This document shows positions 6,269 through 12,981 of a stretch of DNA of 35,223 nt, piece by piece. Each line of letters opens with the position of its first letter. The first letter of the stretch is position 1. Where the stretch lies: assembly GCA_910583695.1 (NCBI GenBank), contig CAJTZL010000027.1, positions 1 through 35,223 of the forward strand. The letters run 5' to 3'. Made by a program: the position numbers and the translations under genes. The notes under the pieces were generated by a model. That model searched no databases. It was not told the origin of the DNA and saw only the letters and a list, made by a program, of their open reading frames with translations. The DNA comes from an uncultured Oscillibacter sp. GTDB taxonomy: Bacteria; Bacillota; Clostridia; Oscillospirales; Oscillospiraceae.

Positions 6269-8737
6269 TTATGTATCCAGCCTTTTCAGGTGCTTCGCCG
6301 CCGCCTTCAGCATCAGCTTCTTCGGGCCCGTGCCTGCAAAGTCCACCTGCACCAGGGCGTCGCCCCCCATGGGCTGGACGGACAGCACCGTTCCCTGGCC
6401 GAAGGCCCGGTGCTCCACCCGGTCCCCCTTGCTCAGGGAGAGGGCGGGGCTCGCCGCGGCGGGACGGGCCTCCTGATAAGAGGGCCGGGCGGGGCGGGTC
6501 TGGACCGGGCGGGAAGGGCCGCCGGAGGGCGCACCGCCGGAGGGCGCACCGCCGGAGGACGCACCGCCGAAGCCGCCGCCTCCGTAAGCGGAGCCGCCGT
6601 ACCCGCCGAAGCCCCCGCCGGGCTGGAGGTCCCGCCCCTCCCAGCTGAGGGTTTCCTCCGGAATCTCCACCAGGAAGCGGGAGAAGCGGTTGCTGGCGGT
6701 TTTGCCGTAGAGCATCCGCTGGCGGGCGTTCAGCAGGGTCAGCCGCTCCTTGGCCCGGGTCATGGCCACGTAGCACAGCCGCCGCTCCTCCTCCAGCTCC
6801 TCCTCCTCGTACTGGGCAGAGCTGCCGGGGAAGACCCCCTCCTCCATGCCCACCACGTAGACCAGGGGGAACTCCAGACCCTTGGCGGCGTGAATGGTCA
6901 TCAGGGTCACGCAGTCGTCCCCGCTCTCCAGGGAGTCCAGGTCCGTGTACAGGGCGATTTCATTGAGGAAGCCGGAGAGTGTGGCATCCTCCGGCTGACG
7001 CTCCAGGAAGCTCAGGATGTTGGATTTCAATTCCTCCACGTTCTCCAGGCGGCCCCGGCTCTCCAGGTCGTTCTTGTCGCGCAGGGCCTGGGTGTAGCCG
7101 GTCTGCTGGCACACGGCGTCATAGAACTCCGGCAGGGCCAGGGAGCCCCCGGCCTTCCGGAGGCCGTCGATGAGGTCCGCGAACTGGAGGAGCTTTTTCG
7201 CCGGGGTTTTCAGCTCCGGGAACAGGTCCGCGTTGCGGAGGATCTCATAGAGGGAGGCCCCCTGCTGGTCCGCCAGCGCCGCCACCTTGTCCATGGTGGT
7301 CCCGCCGATGCCCCGGGGCGGGTTGTTGACGATCCGCCGCAGGCGCAGGTCATCCAGGGGGTTGTTCAGCACGCAGAGGTAGGCCAGCATGTCCTTCACC
7401 TCCGCCCGGTCGAAGAACTTCATGCCCCCCACCACCTTGTAGGGCACGCCGCCGCTGCGCATGGCGTACTCCAGTGCGTTGGACTGGGCGTTCATCCGGT
7501 AGAGAACCGCCGCGTCCCGGAAACGGGCCCCCCGGCCCACCGCCGAGAGGATGTCCCCGGTGACAAAGGCGGCCTCGTCCCGTTCGTTCAGGGTGGTGCG
7601 GACGCACACCTTTTCGCCGCCCCCGTTTTCCGTCCAGAGGGTCTTCCCCTTCCGGCCCGTGTTGTTTCGGATGACGGCGTTGGCGGCGTCCAGGATGTTC
7701 TGGGTGGAGCGGTAGTTCTGCTCCAGGCGGATGGTCCGGGCGTCCGGGTACTGCTTTTCAAAATTCAGGATGTTTTCAATGTTGGCCCCCCGGAAGCGGT
7801 AGATGGACTGGTCGTCGTCGCCCACCACGCAGAGGTTTTTCCGCCCCCCTGCCAGAAGGCCGGTGAGGAGGTACTGGAGGTGGTTCGTGTCCTGGTACTC
7901 GTCCACCAGCACGTAGCGGAACTTCTTCCGATAATGCTCCAGCACCTCCGGCTCCTGCTGCAGCAGGGCCACGGTGTGATAGATGATGTCGTCAAAGTCC
8001 AGGGCGTTGGCGGAGGCCAGCTTCTTCTGGTAGGCGGCGTAGACCTTGGCGATGCGGCCCATCCGCCAGTCGGTTTCCGCGCTGTGCCGCCGGGCAAATT
8101 CCTCCGGGCCCAGATACTGGTCCTTGGCGGCGCTGATGACGGCCAGGACATTCTTGGGGGGGAAGGCCTTCTCGTCCAGGTTCAGCTCCTTCACCACGTC
8201 CTTCGCCACCCGGCGGGAGTCGTCGGTGTCGTAGATGGTGAAGTCCTTGGCAAAGCCCAGGCGGTCGATGTCCCGCCGGAGGATGCGGACGCAGGCGGAG
8301 TGGAAGGTGGAGGCCCACACGTCGTCCGCCGCGGGGCCCAGCCGGGCGGCCAGGCGCTCCTTCAGCTCCCCCGCCGCCTTGTTGGTGAAGGTGATGGCAA
8401 GAATCTCCCAGGGCCTGGGCACGTCCACGGCGCAGAGCCGCCGGGCCCGGTCCGCCTCCGGGGGGGAGGGGTGCTCCGGGAAGGACTCCAAAAAGGCCAG
8501 ATCCTCCTCCGCGGCGGATTCCGGGACGAAATCGGAGTCGCTGCCCCGGCCGTAGGTCAGGAGGTTGTAGACCCGCTGGATCAAAACGGTGGTCTTGCCG
8601 CTGCCCGCCCCGGCCAGGAGGAGCAGGGGCCCCTCGGTGGTCATGGCCGCCTGACGCTGGGCGTCGTTGAGCCGCCGGAGGTCCCCGGCGATGACCCGGC
8701 GCCGGGCGGCGATGTAGCGCTGCTTGAAGTCGTTCAT
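6269..8737 (-). CDS. pcrA: ATP-dependent DNA helicase PcrA/UvrD
   Basis: Superfamily 1A 3'-5' helicase for repair and replication-conflict clearance, about 822 aa versus about 720-750 for typical PcrA. All motifs are seen: Walker A AGAGSGKT, motif Ia ITFTNKAAGELK, DEYQD Walker B, GDDDQSIYRFRGA, QNYRSTQNI, MTIHAAKGLEFPLVY, and YVAMTRAKERL. The extra length comes from an acidic insert of about 45 residues between motifs I and Ia and a Gly/Ser/Pro-rich linker before the C-terminal Tudor-like domain (GDRVEHRAFGQGTVLSV). Starts at 8737 (MNDF) and 8761 (MRKG) are both possible; the in-frame ATG at 8857 lies in the rpmH promoter and is unlikely. Divergent from rpmH. Confidence 0.92.
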   Translation of the reverse strand: MNDFKQRYIAARRRVIAGDLRRLNDAQRQAAMTTEGPLLLLAGAGSGKTTVLIQRVYNLLTYGRGSDSDFVPESAAEEDLAFLESFPEHPSPPEADRARRLCAVDVPRPWEILAITFTNKAAGELKERLAARLGPAADDVWASTFHSACVRILRRDIDRLGFAKDFTIYDTDDSRRVAKDVVKELNLDEKAFPPKNVLAVISAAKDQYLGPEEFARRHSAETDWRMGRIAKVYAAYQKKLASANALDFDDIIYHTVALLQQEPEVLEHYRKKFRYVLVDEYQDTNHLQYLLTGLLAGGRKNLCVVGDDDQSIYRFRGANIENILNFEKQYPDARTIRLEQNYRSTQNILDAANAVIRNNTGRKGKTLWTENGGGEKVCVRTTLNERDEAAFVTGDILSAVGRGARFRDAAVLYRMNAQSNALEYAMRSGGVPYKVVGGMKFFDRAEVKDMLAYLCVLNNPLDDLRLRRIVNNPPRGIGGTTMDKVAALADQQGASLYEILRNADLFPELKTPAKKLLQFADLIDGLRKAGGSLALPEFYDAVCQQTGYTQALRDKNDLESRGRLENVEELKSNILSFLERQPEDATLSGFLNEIALYTDLDSLESGDDCVTLMTIHAAKGLEFPLVYVVGMEEGVFPGSSAQYEEEELEEERRLCYVAMTRAKERLTLLNARQRMLYGKTASNRFSRFLVEIPEETLSWEGRDLQPGGGFGGYGGSAYGGGGFGGASSGGAPSGGAPSGGPSRPVQTRPARPSYQEARPAAASPALSLSKGDRVEHRAFGQGTVLSVQPMGGDALVQVDFAGTGPKKLMLKAAAKHLKRLDT
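6521..6565. repeat. three tandem copies of a 15-bp unit inside pcrA
   Basis: GCCGGAGGGCGCACC is repeated exactly twice and once with a single change. It encodes the repeated GAPSG pentapeptide in the flexible linker of the helicase, so copy number could vary without shifting the frame. Confidence 0.85.
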
Positions 8738-8812
8738 AAGCTCCACAATTCCTTTTCTCATGCTGAGACCTATTTTAAGGCAAGTCCGGCGGCAAATCAA
8801 CATAATTTTTTG

Positions 8813-8842
8813 TTGACACTCTTCCCACCCGTATGATATACT
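8813..8842 (+). promoter_or_regulatory. sigma-A promoter of the rpmH operon
   Basis: TTGACA (8813-8818), an 18-bp spacer, TATACT (8837-8842). The leader to the rpmH start is about 130 nt and contains a hairpin CCGCTCCG/CGGAGCGG (8923-8949) just ahead of the ribosome site, which might modulate ribosomal protein L34 synthesis (inference). Confidence 0.75.
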
Positions 8843-8977
8843 ATCCCATGCGTCCAAGCGACGCTGTGATTATGTCTGCCGCGCCGCCCGCTCCTCTGGA
8901 TTCGGGCAGTGTTGGGAAAGCGCCGCTCCGTGACCGGATGCCGGAGCGGACGGAATATGGACAGGAGGTGTCTCAGC

Positions 8978-9118
8978 ATGGCAACGAAACGTACCTATCA
9001 GCCCAAGAAGCTCCACGGCCAGAAGGTCCACGGCTTCCGCAAGCGCATGGCCACCGCCAACGGCCGCAAGGTCCTGGCCCGCCGCCGCGCCAAGGGCCGC
9101 GCCCGCCTCTCTTATTGA
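8978..9118 (+). CDS. rpmH: 50S ribosomal protein L34
   Basis: 46 aa, the usual size. Seen: KRTYQPKKLHGQKVHGFRKR followed by the family hallmark NGRKVLARRRAKGR. AGGAGGTG at 8963-8970 stands 7 nt before the ATG and fixes the start; the frame is open 23 codons further upstream without support. First gene of rpmH-rnpA-yidD-yidC-jag. Confidence 0.98.
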   Translation: MATKRTYQPKKLHGQKVHGFRKRMATANGRKVLARRRAKGRARLSY

Positions 9119-9219
9119 GCGGCAGGAGACACTTGAACACGAGTCCTGACAGGGGCGGCTGGAATTGTTTGGATTCCTCCGTCCCTTGTACTGGTTCTCC
9201 GGACTGGGGGGGATGGGCG

Positions 9220-9564
9220 ATGAAATCTGCGGTGACGCTGAAAAAGAATCATGAATTTCGCCGCCTGTACCAGAAGGGGGCGTCGGCGGTGTCGGGGAGC
9301 ATGGTGCTCTACTGCCGGCGCAACCGCCTGGGACACAACCGCCTGGGGATTACCGCCTCCGTGAAGCTGGGGAACGCCGTGAAGCGGAACCGGGCCCGCC
9401 GGAGGCTGCGGGAGGTCTACCGGCTGAACAGCCCCCGCCTCACCCAGGGCTGGGACCTGATTCTTGTGGCCCGGGGGAGGACGCCCTCCGCCCCGTGGAA
9501 GGAGCTCAACGACAGCTTCCTCCGCCTGAGCCGGAAGCTGGGCCTTCTGGGGGACAAGCCATGA
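9220..9564 (+). CDS. rnpA: ribonuclease P protein component
   Basis: 114 aa; helps the RNA subunit of RNase P mature the 5' ends of tRNAs. Seen: N-terminal LKKNHEFRRLYQKG, the RNR signature GNAVKRNRARRRLREVYR (about 50-67), and DLILVARG in the C-terminal half. The start at 9220 follows a G-rich ribosome site. The stop TGA overlaps the yidD ATG (ATGA), so the two are translationally coupled. Confidence 0.97.
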   Translation: MKSAVTLKKNHEFRRLYQKGASAVSGSMVLYCRRNRLGHNRLGITASVKLGNAVKRNRARRRLREVYRLNSPRLTQGWDLILVARGRTPSAPWKELNDSFLRLSRKLGLLGDKP

Positions 9565-9770
9565 AGCGCCTGCTCATCTGGCTGGTGCGCTTTTACCAGC
9601 GGAACATCTCCCCCGGCCGTCCCCGGTGCTGCAACTACATTCCCACCTGCTCCCAGTATGCGCTGGAGGCCCTGGAGAAGTACGGGGCCGTCAAGGGGAG
9701 CTGGCTCGCGTTCAAGCGGATACTCCGATGCAACCCCTTCCACAAGGGTGGATACGACCCTGTCCCCTGA
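9561..9770 (+). CDS. yidD: membrane protein insertion efficiency factor YidD
   Basis: 69 aa. Seen: ISPGRPRCCNYIPTCSQYAL with conserved cysteines, then EKYGAVKGSWLAFKRILRCN and PFHKGGYDPVP, the complete family pattern. Acts at the inner face of the membrane with YidC, whose gene follows. Starts inside the rnpA stop codon. Confidence 0.96.
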   Translation: MKRLLIWLVRFYQRNISPGRPRCCNYIPTCSQYALEALEKYGAVKGSWLAFKRILRCNPFHKGGYDPVP

Positions 9771-9812
9771 AGGGGCAGGCTCTCCGCGACTACGATTTGA
9801 GAGGAACAAATT

Positions 9813-10973
9813 ATGTTTTCAACCATCGGATACTTCATCTGTATCCCCTTCGCCTGGCTGGTCCGGCTCTTCTACAACCTCACCGGCTCCTACGGCATGG
9901 CCATCATCCTCTTCACCCTGGTGGTCAAGCTGATTATGGTGCCCTTCCAGATGAAGTCCAAAAAGAGCATGATGCGCATGAGCCGCATGTCCGGCCGGCT
10001 CCAGGAGATTCAGAAGAAATACGCCAACAACCAGGCCAAGCAGACGGAGGAAATGCAGAAGCTCTACGCGGAAGAGGGGGTCAACCCCATGTCCGGCTGC
10101 CTCTGGAGCCTGCTGCCCTTCCCCATTCTGCTGGCCCTGTACTCCATCATCCGCCAGCCTATCACCCACTTCATGATGCTGAGCCAGGACGTGGTGCAGC
10201 AGATGGTGGACGCCGTGACCGGCGCTGGGCTGGACGTCACGAACATCGTCCAGATGAAGGACGGCGCCGCCGTGGTCCGGGATGGGTTCACCCAGCTTCT
10301 GCCCTACGGCCAGATCAATCTGGTCAAGGCCGTCGCCTCCGAGATGCCGGAGCTGGGCAGCACGGTGGACGGCTGGATCAACATGAACTACACCTCCTTC
10401 GGGCTGGACATGGCGGCCAACCCCTGGAGCATGGTGACGCACTTCACCTTCACCTGGGCCGCCGTCGGCCTGATTCTCATTCCCGTTCTGGCCGGCGGCA
10501 GCCAGTGGCTCATGACCAAGATCACCATGAAGCACCAGCCCCAGACGGACCCCTCCGCCGCCAGCGCCAACCGCATGATGATGTTCATGCCCCTGTTTTC
10601 CGTGTATATCGCCTTCACCATGCCTGCGGCCCTGGGCGTGTACTGGATTGCCCAGAGCGCCTTTGCCGCCGTGCAGGAGTACTTCATGGGCGCCTTCTTC
10701 AACAAGAAGCTGGAGGAGGAGGAGAACGCCCGCTATGAGGCCCGGCAGGCGGAGCGGAAGCGCAGAATGGAGGAGGCCAAGGTCCTCCAGGAGCAGCAGC
10801 GCCAGCAGGCCGCCCAGAAGCAGACCCTGAAGGAAAAGCAGAAGGCCGCCCGGGAGGCCAAGGCCGCCAGAGCCGCCAAGGCCGGCTCCGCCACGACGGA
10901 GGCCGGACGGGTGGGGGACAGGCCCTACGCCAGGGGCCGGGCCTACAAGCCGGACCGCTATGACGAAACGTAA
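9813..10973 (+). CDS. yidC: membrane protein insertase YidC/OxaA
   Basis: 386 aa polytopic membrane protein that inserts and folds membrane proteins. Seen: an N-terminal membrane segment, GMAIILFTLVVKLIMVPFQM with the adjacent basic cytoplasmic hairpin KSKKSMMRMSRM, later segments around residues 105-125, 205-235 and 255-285, and a long charged C-terminal coiled-coil tail rich in Arg, Lys, Glu and Ala. Firmicutes orthologues usually have a signal peptide with a lipobox; here there is no Cys in that position, as in other Oscillospiraceae-type forms. GAGAGGAAC precedes the ATG. Confidence 0.95.
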   Translation: MFSTIGYFICIPFAWLVRLFYNLTGSYGMAIILFTLVVKLIMVPFQMKSKKSMMRMSRMSGRLQEIQKKYANNQAKQTEEMQKLYAEEGVNPMSGCLWSLLPFPILLALYSIIRQPITHFMMLSQDVVQQMVDAVTGAGLDVTNIVQMKDGAAVVRDGFTQLLPYGQINLVKAVASEMPELGSTVDGWINMNYTSFGLDMAANPWSMVTHFTFTWAAVGLILIPVLAGGSQWLMTKITMKHQPQTDPSAASANRMMMFMPLFSVYIAFTMPAALGVYWIAQSAFAAVQEYFMGAFFNKKLEEEENARYEARQAERKRRMEEAKVLQEQQRQQAAQKQTLKEKQKAAREAKAARAAKAGSATTEAGRVGDRPYARGRAYKPDRYDET

Positions 10974-10987
10974 AGGTGGAAGCCGTT

Positions 10988-11842
10988 ATGAGAGACTATA
11001 TTGATGTCACGGGCAAGAACGAGGACGAGGCCATCTCCAAGGCCCTGGCCCAGCTGGGCCTGGACCGGGACGACGTGTCCGTGGAGGTTCTGGAGCGGGC
11101 CAAGTCCGGCTTCTTAGGTCTCGGTGCCTGCCCGGCGAAAATCCGCGTGTACTACGGCCCGGAGGAGGAAGCGGAAATCCTGCCTCCCCCGCCCGCCCCG
11201 GCGCCTGCGCCGGCGCCCGTCCGGGAGGAGGTCCCCCGCCCCGCCGCTCCGGAGAAAAAGGAGCGCCCGGAGCGCCGGGAGCGGCCCCCCCGGGAGAAGA
11301 AGGAGCGTCCCGAGAAAAAGGAGCGCCCCGCCGCCGCGGCGGAGGAGCCCTTCCAGCCCGTCCCCCTGGGGGAGGAGGCCGACGACGAGAAGGCCGCGGC
11401 CATCAAGGACTTCCTCACCGGATTGCTGGAGCACATGAACAGCGCCGCCGAGGTGAAGGTCTATCTGCCGGAGAAGGGCCGCTACAAGGTCATTCTGGAG
11501 GGGCAGGGCCTGGGGTCCCTCATCGGCCGCCGGGGGGAGACCCTGGACGCCATCCAGCAGATCACCAGCTACGCCGTGAACCGGGGCGGCGGGACTCGGG
11601 TCCGCATCCACCTGGACGCGGAGAACTACCGGGCCAAGCGGGAGCAGAGCCTCCAGCATCTGGCCCGGAAGGTGGCGGGGAAGGTGGTCCGCTACCGCCG
11701 CAGCGTCACCCTGGAGCCCATGAACGCCTATGAGCGGCACGTGATTCACACGGCCCTCCAGGAGTTTGAGGGCGTGACCACCTATTCCACCGGCACGGAC
11801 CCCAACCGCCGGGTGGTGGTGGCCTTCGACCGGGGACACTGA
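10988..11842 (+). CDS. jag: RNA-binding protein Jag/KhpB
   Basis: 284 aa. Seen: Jag_N domain at 1-50 with the signature AKSGFLGLG, a Pro/Glu/Arg-rich low-complexity linker at about 55-130, a KH domain with LIGRRGETLDAIQQ (about 175-188), and a C-terminal R3H domain with NAYERHVIH. Binds RNA and, with KhpA, affects cell-division mRNAs in other Firmicutes. AGGTGG stands 7 nt before the ATG at 10988; an upstream in-frame ATG at 10976 is too close to the yidC stop to be preferred. Last gene of the operon: mnmE/mnmG, which usually follow, are absent. Confidence 0.95.
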   Translation: MRDYIDVTGKNEDEAISKALAQLGLDRDDVSVEVLERAKSGFLGLGACPAKIRVYYGPEEEAEILPPPPAPAPAPAPVREEVPRPAAPEKKERPERRERPPREKKERPEKKERPAAAAEEPFQPVPLGEEADDEKAAAIKDFLTGLLEHMNSAAEVKVYLPEKGRYKVILEGQGLGSLIGRRGETLDAIQQITSYAVNRGGGTRVRIHLDAENYRAKREQSLQHLARKVAGKVVRYRRSVTLEPMNAYERHVIHTALQEFEGVTTYSTGTDPNRRVVVAFDRGH

Positions 11843-11940
11843 CCCGCTTTTACGAGGAGCTTGGAGCCGCCGGGGCCCCGCTTCGTCCCCGGCGCGCCGC
11901 CCGGCTGAGGCGGCGGCCCGCGGGTCTGAGAGAAATGAAA

Positions 11941-11980
11941 AAGAGAGGTCCGGGTACTTCCCGGACCTCTCTTTTTTTGT
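11941..11980 (+). terminator. intrinsic terminator of the rpmH-jag operon
   Basis: 14-bp stem AAGAGAGGTCCGGG/CCCGGACCTCTCTT with loop TACTT followed by T7. Confidence 0.9.
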
Positions 11981-11983
11981 TTG

Positions 11984-12085
11984 TTCCGGCGGACGGAACT
12001 CCCGGCGGCGGGGGGGTGACATTATCAGACTCTGTTGGTGGGATAGAAGAAAAGGGAAGCCCCCGCCGTCCGGCGTCCGCCGGAA
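11984..12085. repeat. nested inverted repeat (possible structured RNA or element remnant)
   Basis: Outer arms TTCCGGCGGACG (11984-11995) and CGTCCGCCGGAA (12074-12085) are perfect complements of 12 bp. Inside them CGGCGGGGG and CCCCCGCCG form a second 9-bp stem, leaving a loop of about 45 nt. Both strands can fold. No gene is attached and no T-tract follows. Confidence 0.55.
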
Positions 12086-12156
12086 ACATATCGCGGGCCG
12101 AGTTCTGAACCATTCGTCCAACTCAGCCCTGCGTAAAAGCAGACGCACGGTCTTGT

Positions 12157-12206
12157 CATACCCCTTACAAATGCAAATGGTACATACCTCTTGCAAATGT
12201 AAATGG
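12157..12206 (+). repeat. two tandem 24-bp direct repeats upstream of a promoter
   Basis: Copies at 12157-12180 and 12183-12206 differ at three positions; both begin CATACC and end AAATGG. The second copy contains the -35 box of the promoter at 12191-12219, as a repressor or activator site would. Confidence 0.7.
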
Positions 12207-12219
12207 AAGGGGGTATAAT
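12191..12219 (+). promoter_or_regulatory. strong promoter without an assigned gene
   Basis: TTGCAA (12191-12196), 17-bp spacer, perfect TATAAT (12214-12219). Transcription would start near 12226. Confidence 0.65.
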
Positions 12220-12225
12220 AAGTGT

Positions 12226-12315
12226 GTGGTGCAGTGGATACTGCTGTGCTGAGTGGTGATGCACTCGTACAGGGCCGCAGGGTGCGCCTACACCCGGCGG
12301 CCTGCCACTTTATGT
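12226..12315 (+). ncRNA. candidate small RNA downstream of the orphan promoter
   Basis: From the expected start at about 12226 the transcript would hold a GTGCA/TGCAC pairing, then a strong hairpin with arms GGCCGC-A-GGGTG (12273-12284) and CACCC-G-GCGGCC (12291-12302), followed by a weakly U-rich stretch. No credible reading frame with a ribosome site is present. Existence of the RNA is inference from promoter plus structure; the 3' end is uncertain. Confidence 0.35.
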
Positions 12316-12531
12316 TTCCAATTTCCATTGTACTCCGTTTCGACGGAAATTGCAAGAGGCTTTCAGAAAAAACCGGGCGGCGGGGCGCGCCTGTTCATTG
12401 GGAGCGGCCGGTTTGCCGGGGCGGACCGATGGGCCGTCCCCCTTTTGCGGCACTCCCCGGGGAAGAGCGGACACGCGGAGCCGCCCCTGGGGGGAGGAAC
12501 CCCCTCCGGACGGGATTTCCCAGGTTCCCCC

Positions 12532-12560
12532 TTGACTTTTGCCCGCCCCGGGGGTATACT
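12532..12560 (+). promoter_or_regulatory. promoter of the antitoxin-like RNA
   Basis: TTGACT (12532-12537), 17-bp spacer, TATACT (12555-12560); predicted start about 12567, directly at the stem of the displayed antisense loop. Confidence 0.75.
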
Positions 12561-12566
12561 GTTCTT

Positions 12567-12645
12567 GAACTTGTGAAACTATGAAATCCAAAAGTTCACC
12601 TAAAAGCGGAGCTCCCGGAAGGTGTGTTCTTCCGGGAGCTCCATT
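12567..12645 (+). ncRNA. candidate type I antitoxin RNA (Fst/par RNA II-like)
   Basis: Seen: a well-formed promoter ends 7 nt before this stretch. The RNA would fold into a 6-7 bp stem (TGAACTT/AAGTTCA, 12566-12572 with 12592-12598) with a 19-nt loop, then the 14-bp terminator hairpin. Loop and 3' arm, 12575-12601, match 12730-12756 on the same strand at 24 of 27 positions, the first 16 exactly (GAAACTATGAAATCCA). The RNA is therefore complementary to the ribosome site, start codon and first codons of the peptide gene encoded opposite, with one of the three differences still allowing a G-U pair. Known: in the Fst par locus of plasmid pAD1 the toxin and antitoxin RNAs converge on a shared terminator and pair through direct repeats. 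Inferred: this RNA blocks translation of the 28-aa peptide. Confidence 0.7.
12608..12642. terminator. bidirectional terminator shared by toxin-like and antitoxin-like genes
   Basis: Perfect 14-bp stem GGAGCTCCCGGAAG/CTTCCGGGAGCTCC with a 7-nt loop. Leftward it is followed by GCTTTT, rightward by CATTTC, so it can end both convergent transcripts and gives them complementary 3' ends. Confidence 0.8.
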
Positions 12646-12659
12646 TCAGGCTGCTGCTG

Positions 12660-12746
12660 TCATCTCTTCCCTTCCAGCCATTTGCAGACGAGGTGCGTGA
12701 CCACGTTTGCTGCGAGGGAAGCAATCAGGGAAACTATGAAATCCAT
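12660..12746 (-). CDS. 28-aa hydrophobic peptide, candidate Fst-like type I toxin
   Basis: Seen: AGGAGGTG (12752-12759 on the complementary strand) 5 nt before the ATG, an almost ideal ribosome site. The peptide starts MDFIVSLIASLAANVV, has one membrane span at about residues 3-21, then the Trp-containing charged tail KWLEGKR. A short helix plus charged, Trp-bearing tail is the pattern of Fst/Ldr-type membrane toxins. An extended -10 (TGTTATCAT, 12788-12796) lies upstream, giving a 35-nt leader in which CCTCC can pair with GGAGG and partly hide the ribosome site, as reported for fst mRNA. The peptide has no close named relative that I can cite. Toxicity is inferred from architecture. Convergent with the antisense RNA. 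Confidence 0.7.
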   Translation of the reverse strand: MDFIVSLIASLAANVVTHLVCKWLEGKR

Positions 12747-12787
12747 ATGTCCACCTCCTCCCACTGTGGAGGGCCGACAGCAATGTG

Positions 12788-12796
12788 ATGATAACA
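12788..12796 (-). promoter_or_regulatory. extended -10 promoter of the toxin-like gene
   Basis: Minus strand TGTTATCAT: TATCAT (12788-12793) preceded by TG. No good -35 at the normal distance, as allowed for extended -10 promoters. Start near 12781. Confidence 0.5.
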
Positions 12797-12824
12797 CATT
12801 TTTCGACAAAAAGCGATAGCCTGA

Positions 12825-12911
12825 GAAAAAGTTTGGGAGCGCCCGGCTGCGCATTCCACGAGGAGGCCCGCCCCGGCAGGATGAACGACCCCGTCGGGGC
12901 GCGCTCCCAAA
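12825..12911 (-). terminator. large hairpin downstream of rqcH, ahead of the toxin-like gene
   Basis: Arms TTTGGGAGCGC (12832-12842) and GCGCTCCCAAA (12901-12911) are perfect complements enclosing about 58 nt with inner GC-rich pairings (for example CCCC-GTC-GGGG). Read on the minus strand the stem is followed by ACTTTTTC, so it can stop rqcH transcription before the toxin-like promoter. Confidence 0.55.
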
Positions 12912-12921
12912 ATGATTCCAG

Positions 12922-12957
12922 AAGGCCGCCCCCCGGCTGATGCCGGGGGGCGGCCTT
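12922..12957. terminator. hairpin directly after rqcH
   Basis: 16-bp stem AAGGCCGCCCCCCGGC/GCCGGGGGGCGGCCTT, 4-nt loop. The T-tract is better in the plus direction (TTTTCCTTT); on the minus strand it follows the rqcH stop by 24 nt. Confidence 0.65.
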
Positions 12958-12981
12958 TTCCTTTGCTCGAAAAACAGAGGG

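Larger units (their letters stand above)
11843..12659. other. 817-bp gene-poor region rich in repeats, promoters and hairpins
   Basis: No convincing protein gene. From left to right it holds the operon terminator, a nested palindrome (11984-12085), a tandem repeat overlapping a strong promoter (12157-12219), a hairpin (12273-12302), a GC-rich stretch with nothing recognised (12303-12530), and the antitoxin-like RNA gene with its promoter and bidirectional terminator (12532-12645). Frames that stay open here have no ribosome sites or family resemblance. Confidence 0.6.

Noticed and set aside
6290..8836. 848-codon open frame opposite pcrA, and similar long frames opposite other genes (2101-3462, 12940-14700, 25811-27430, 27669-29672)
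   Set aside because: They are antisense shadows in high-GC coding DNA. Their translations are Gly/Val/His/Leu-rich without motifs, while the opposite strand has complete family signatures and ribosome sites.
8797..8857. Longer N-terminus for pcrA beginning at 8857
   Set aside because: It would place the start inside the divergent rpmH promoter and add 40 residues unlike any helicase.
12100..12200. Minus-strand frame reading KTVRLLLRRAELDEWFRTR, reminiscent of the end of an excisionase-type helix-turn-helix
   Set aside because: Only about 20 residues look familiar, there is no start or upstream half, and the stretch overlaps the tandem repeats. It may be a relic of an integrated element, but the evidence is too thin to annotate.
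12222..12584. 120-codon open frame on the plus strand across the promoter and hairpins
   Set aside because: No ribosome site, GC-driven composition, and it overlaps both the candidate small RNA and the antitoxin-like promoter.
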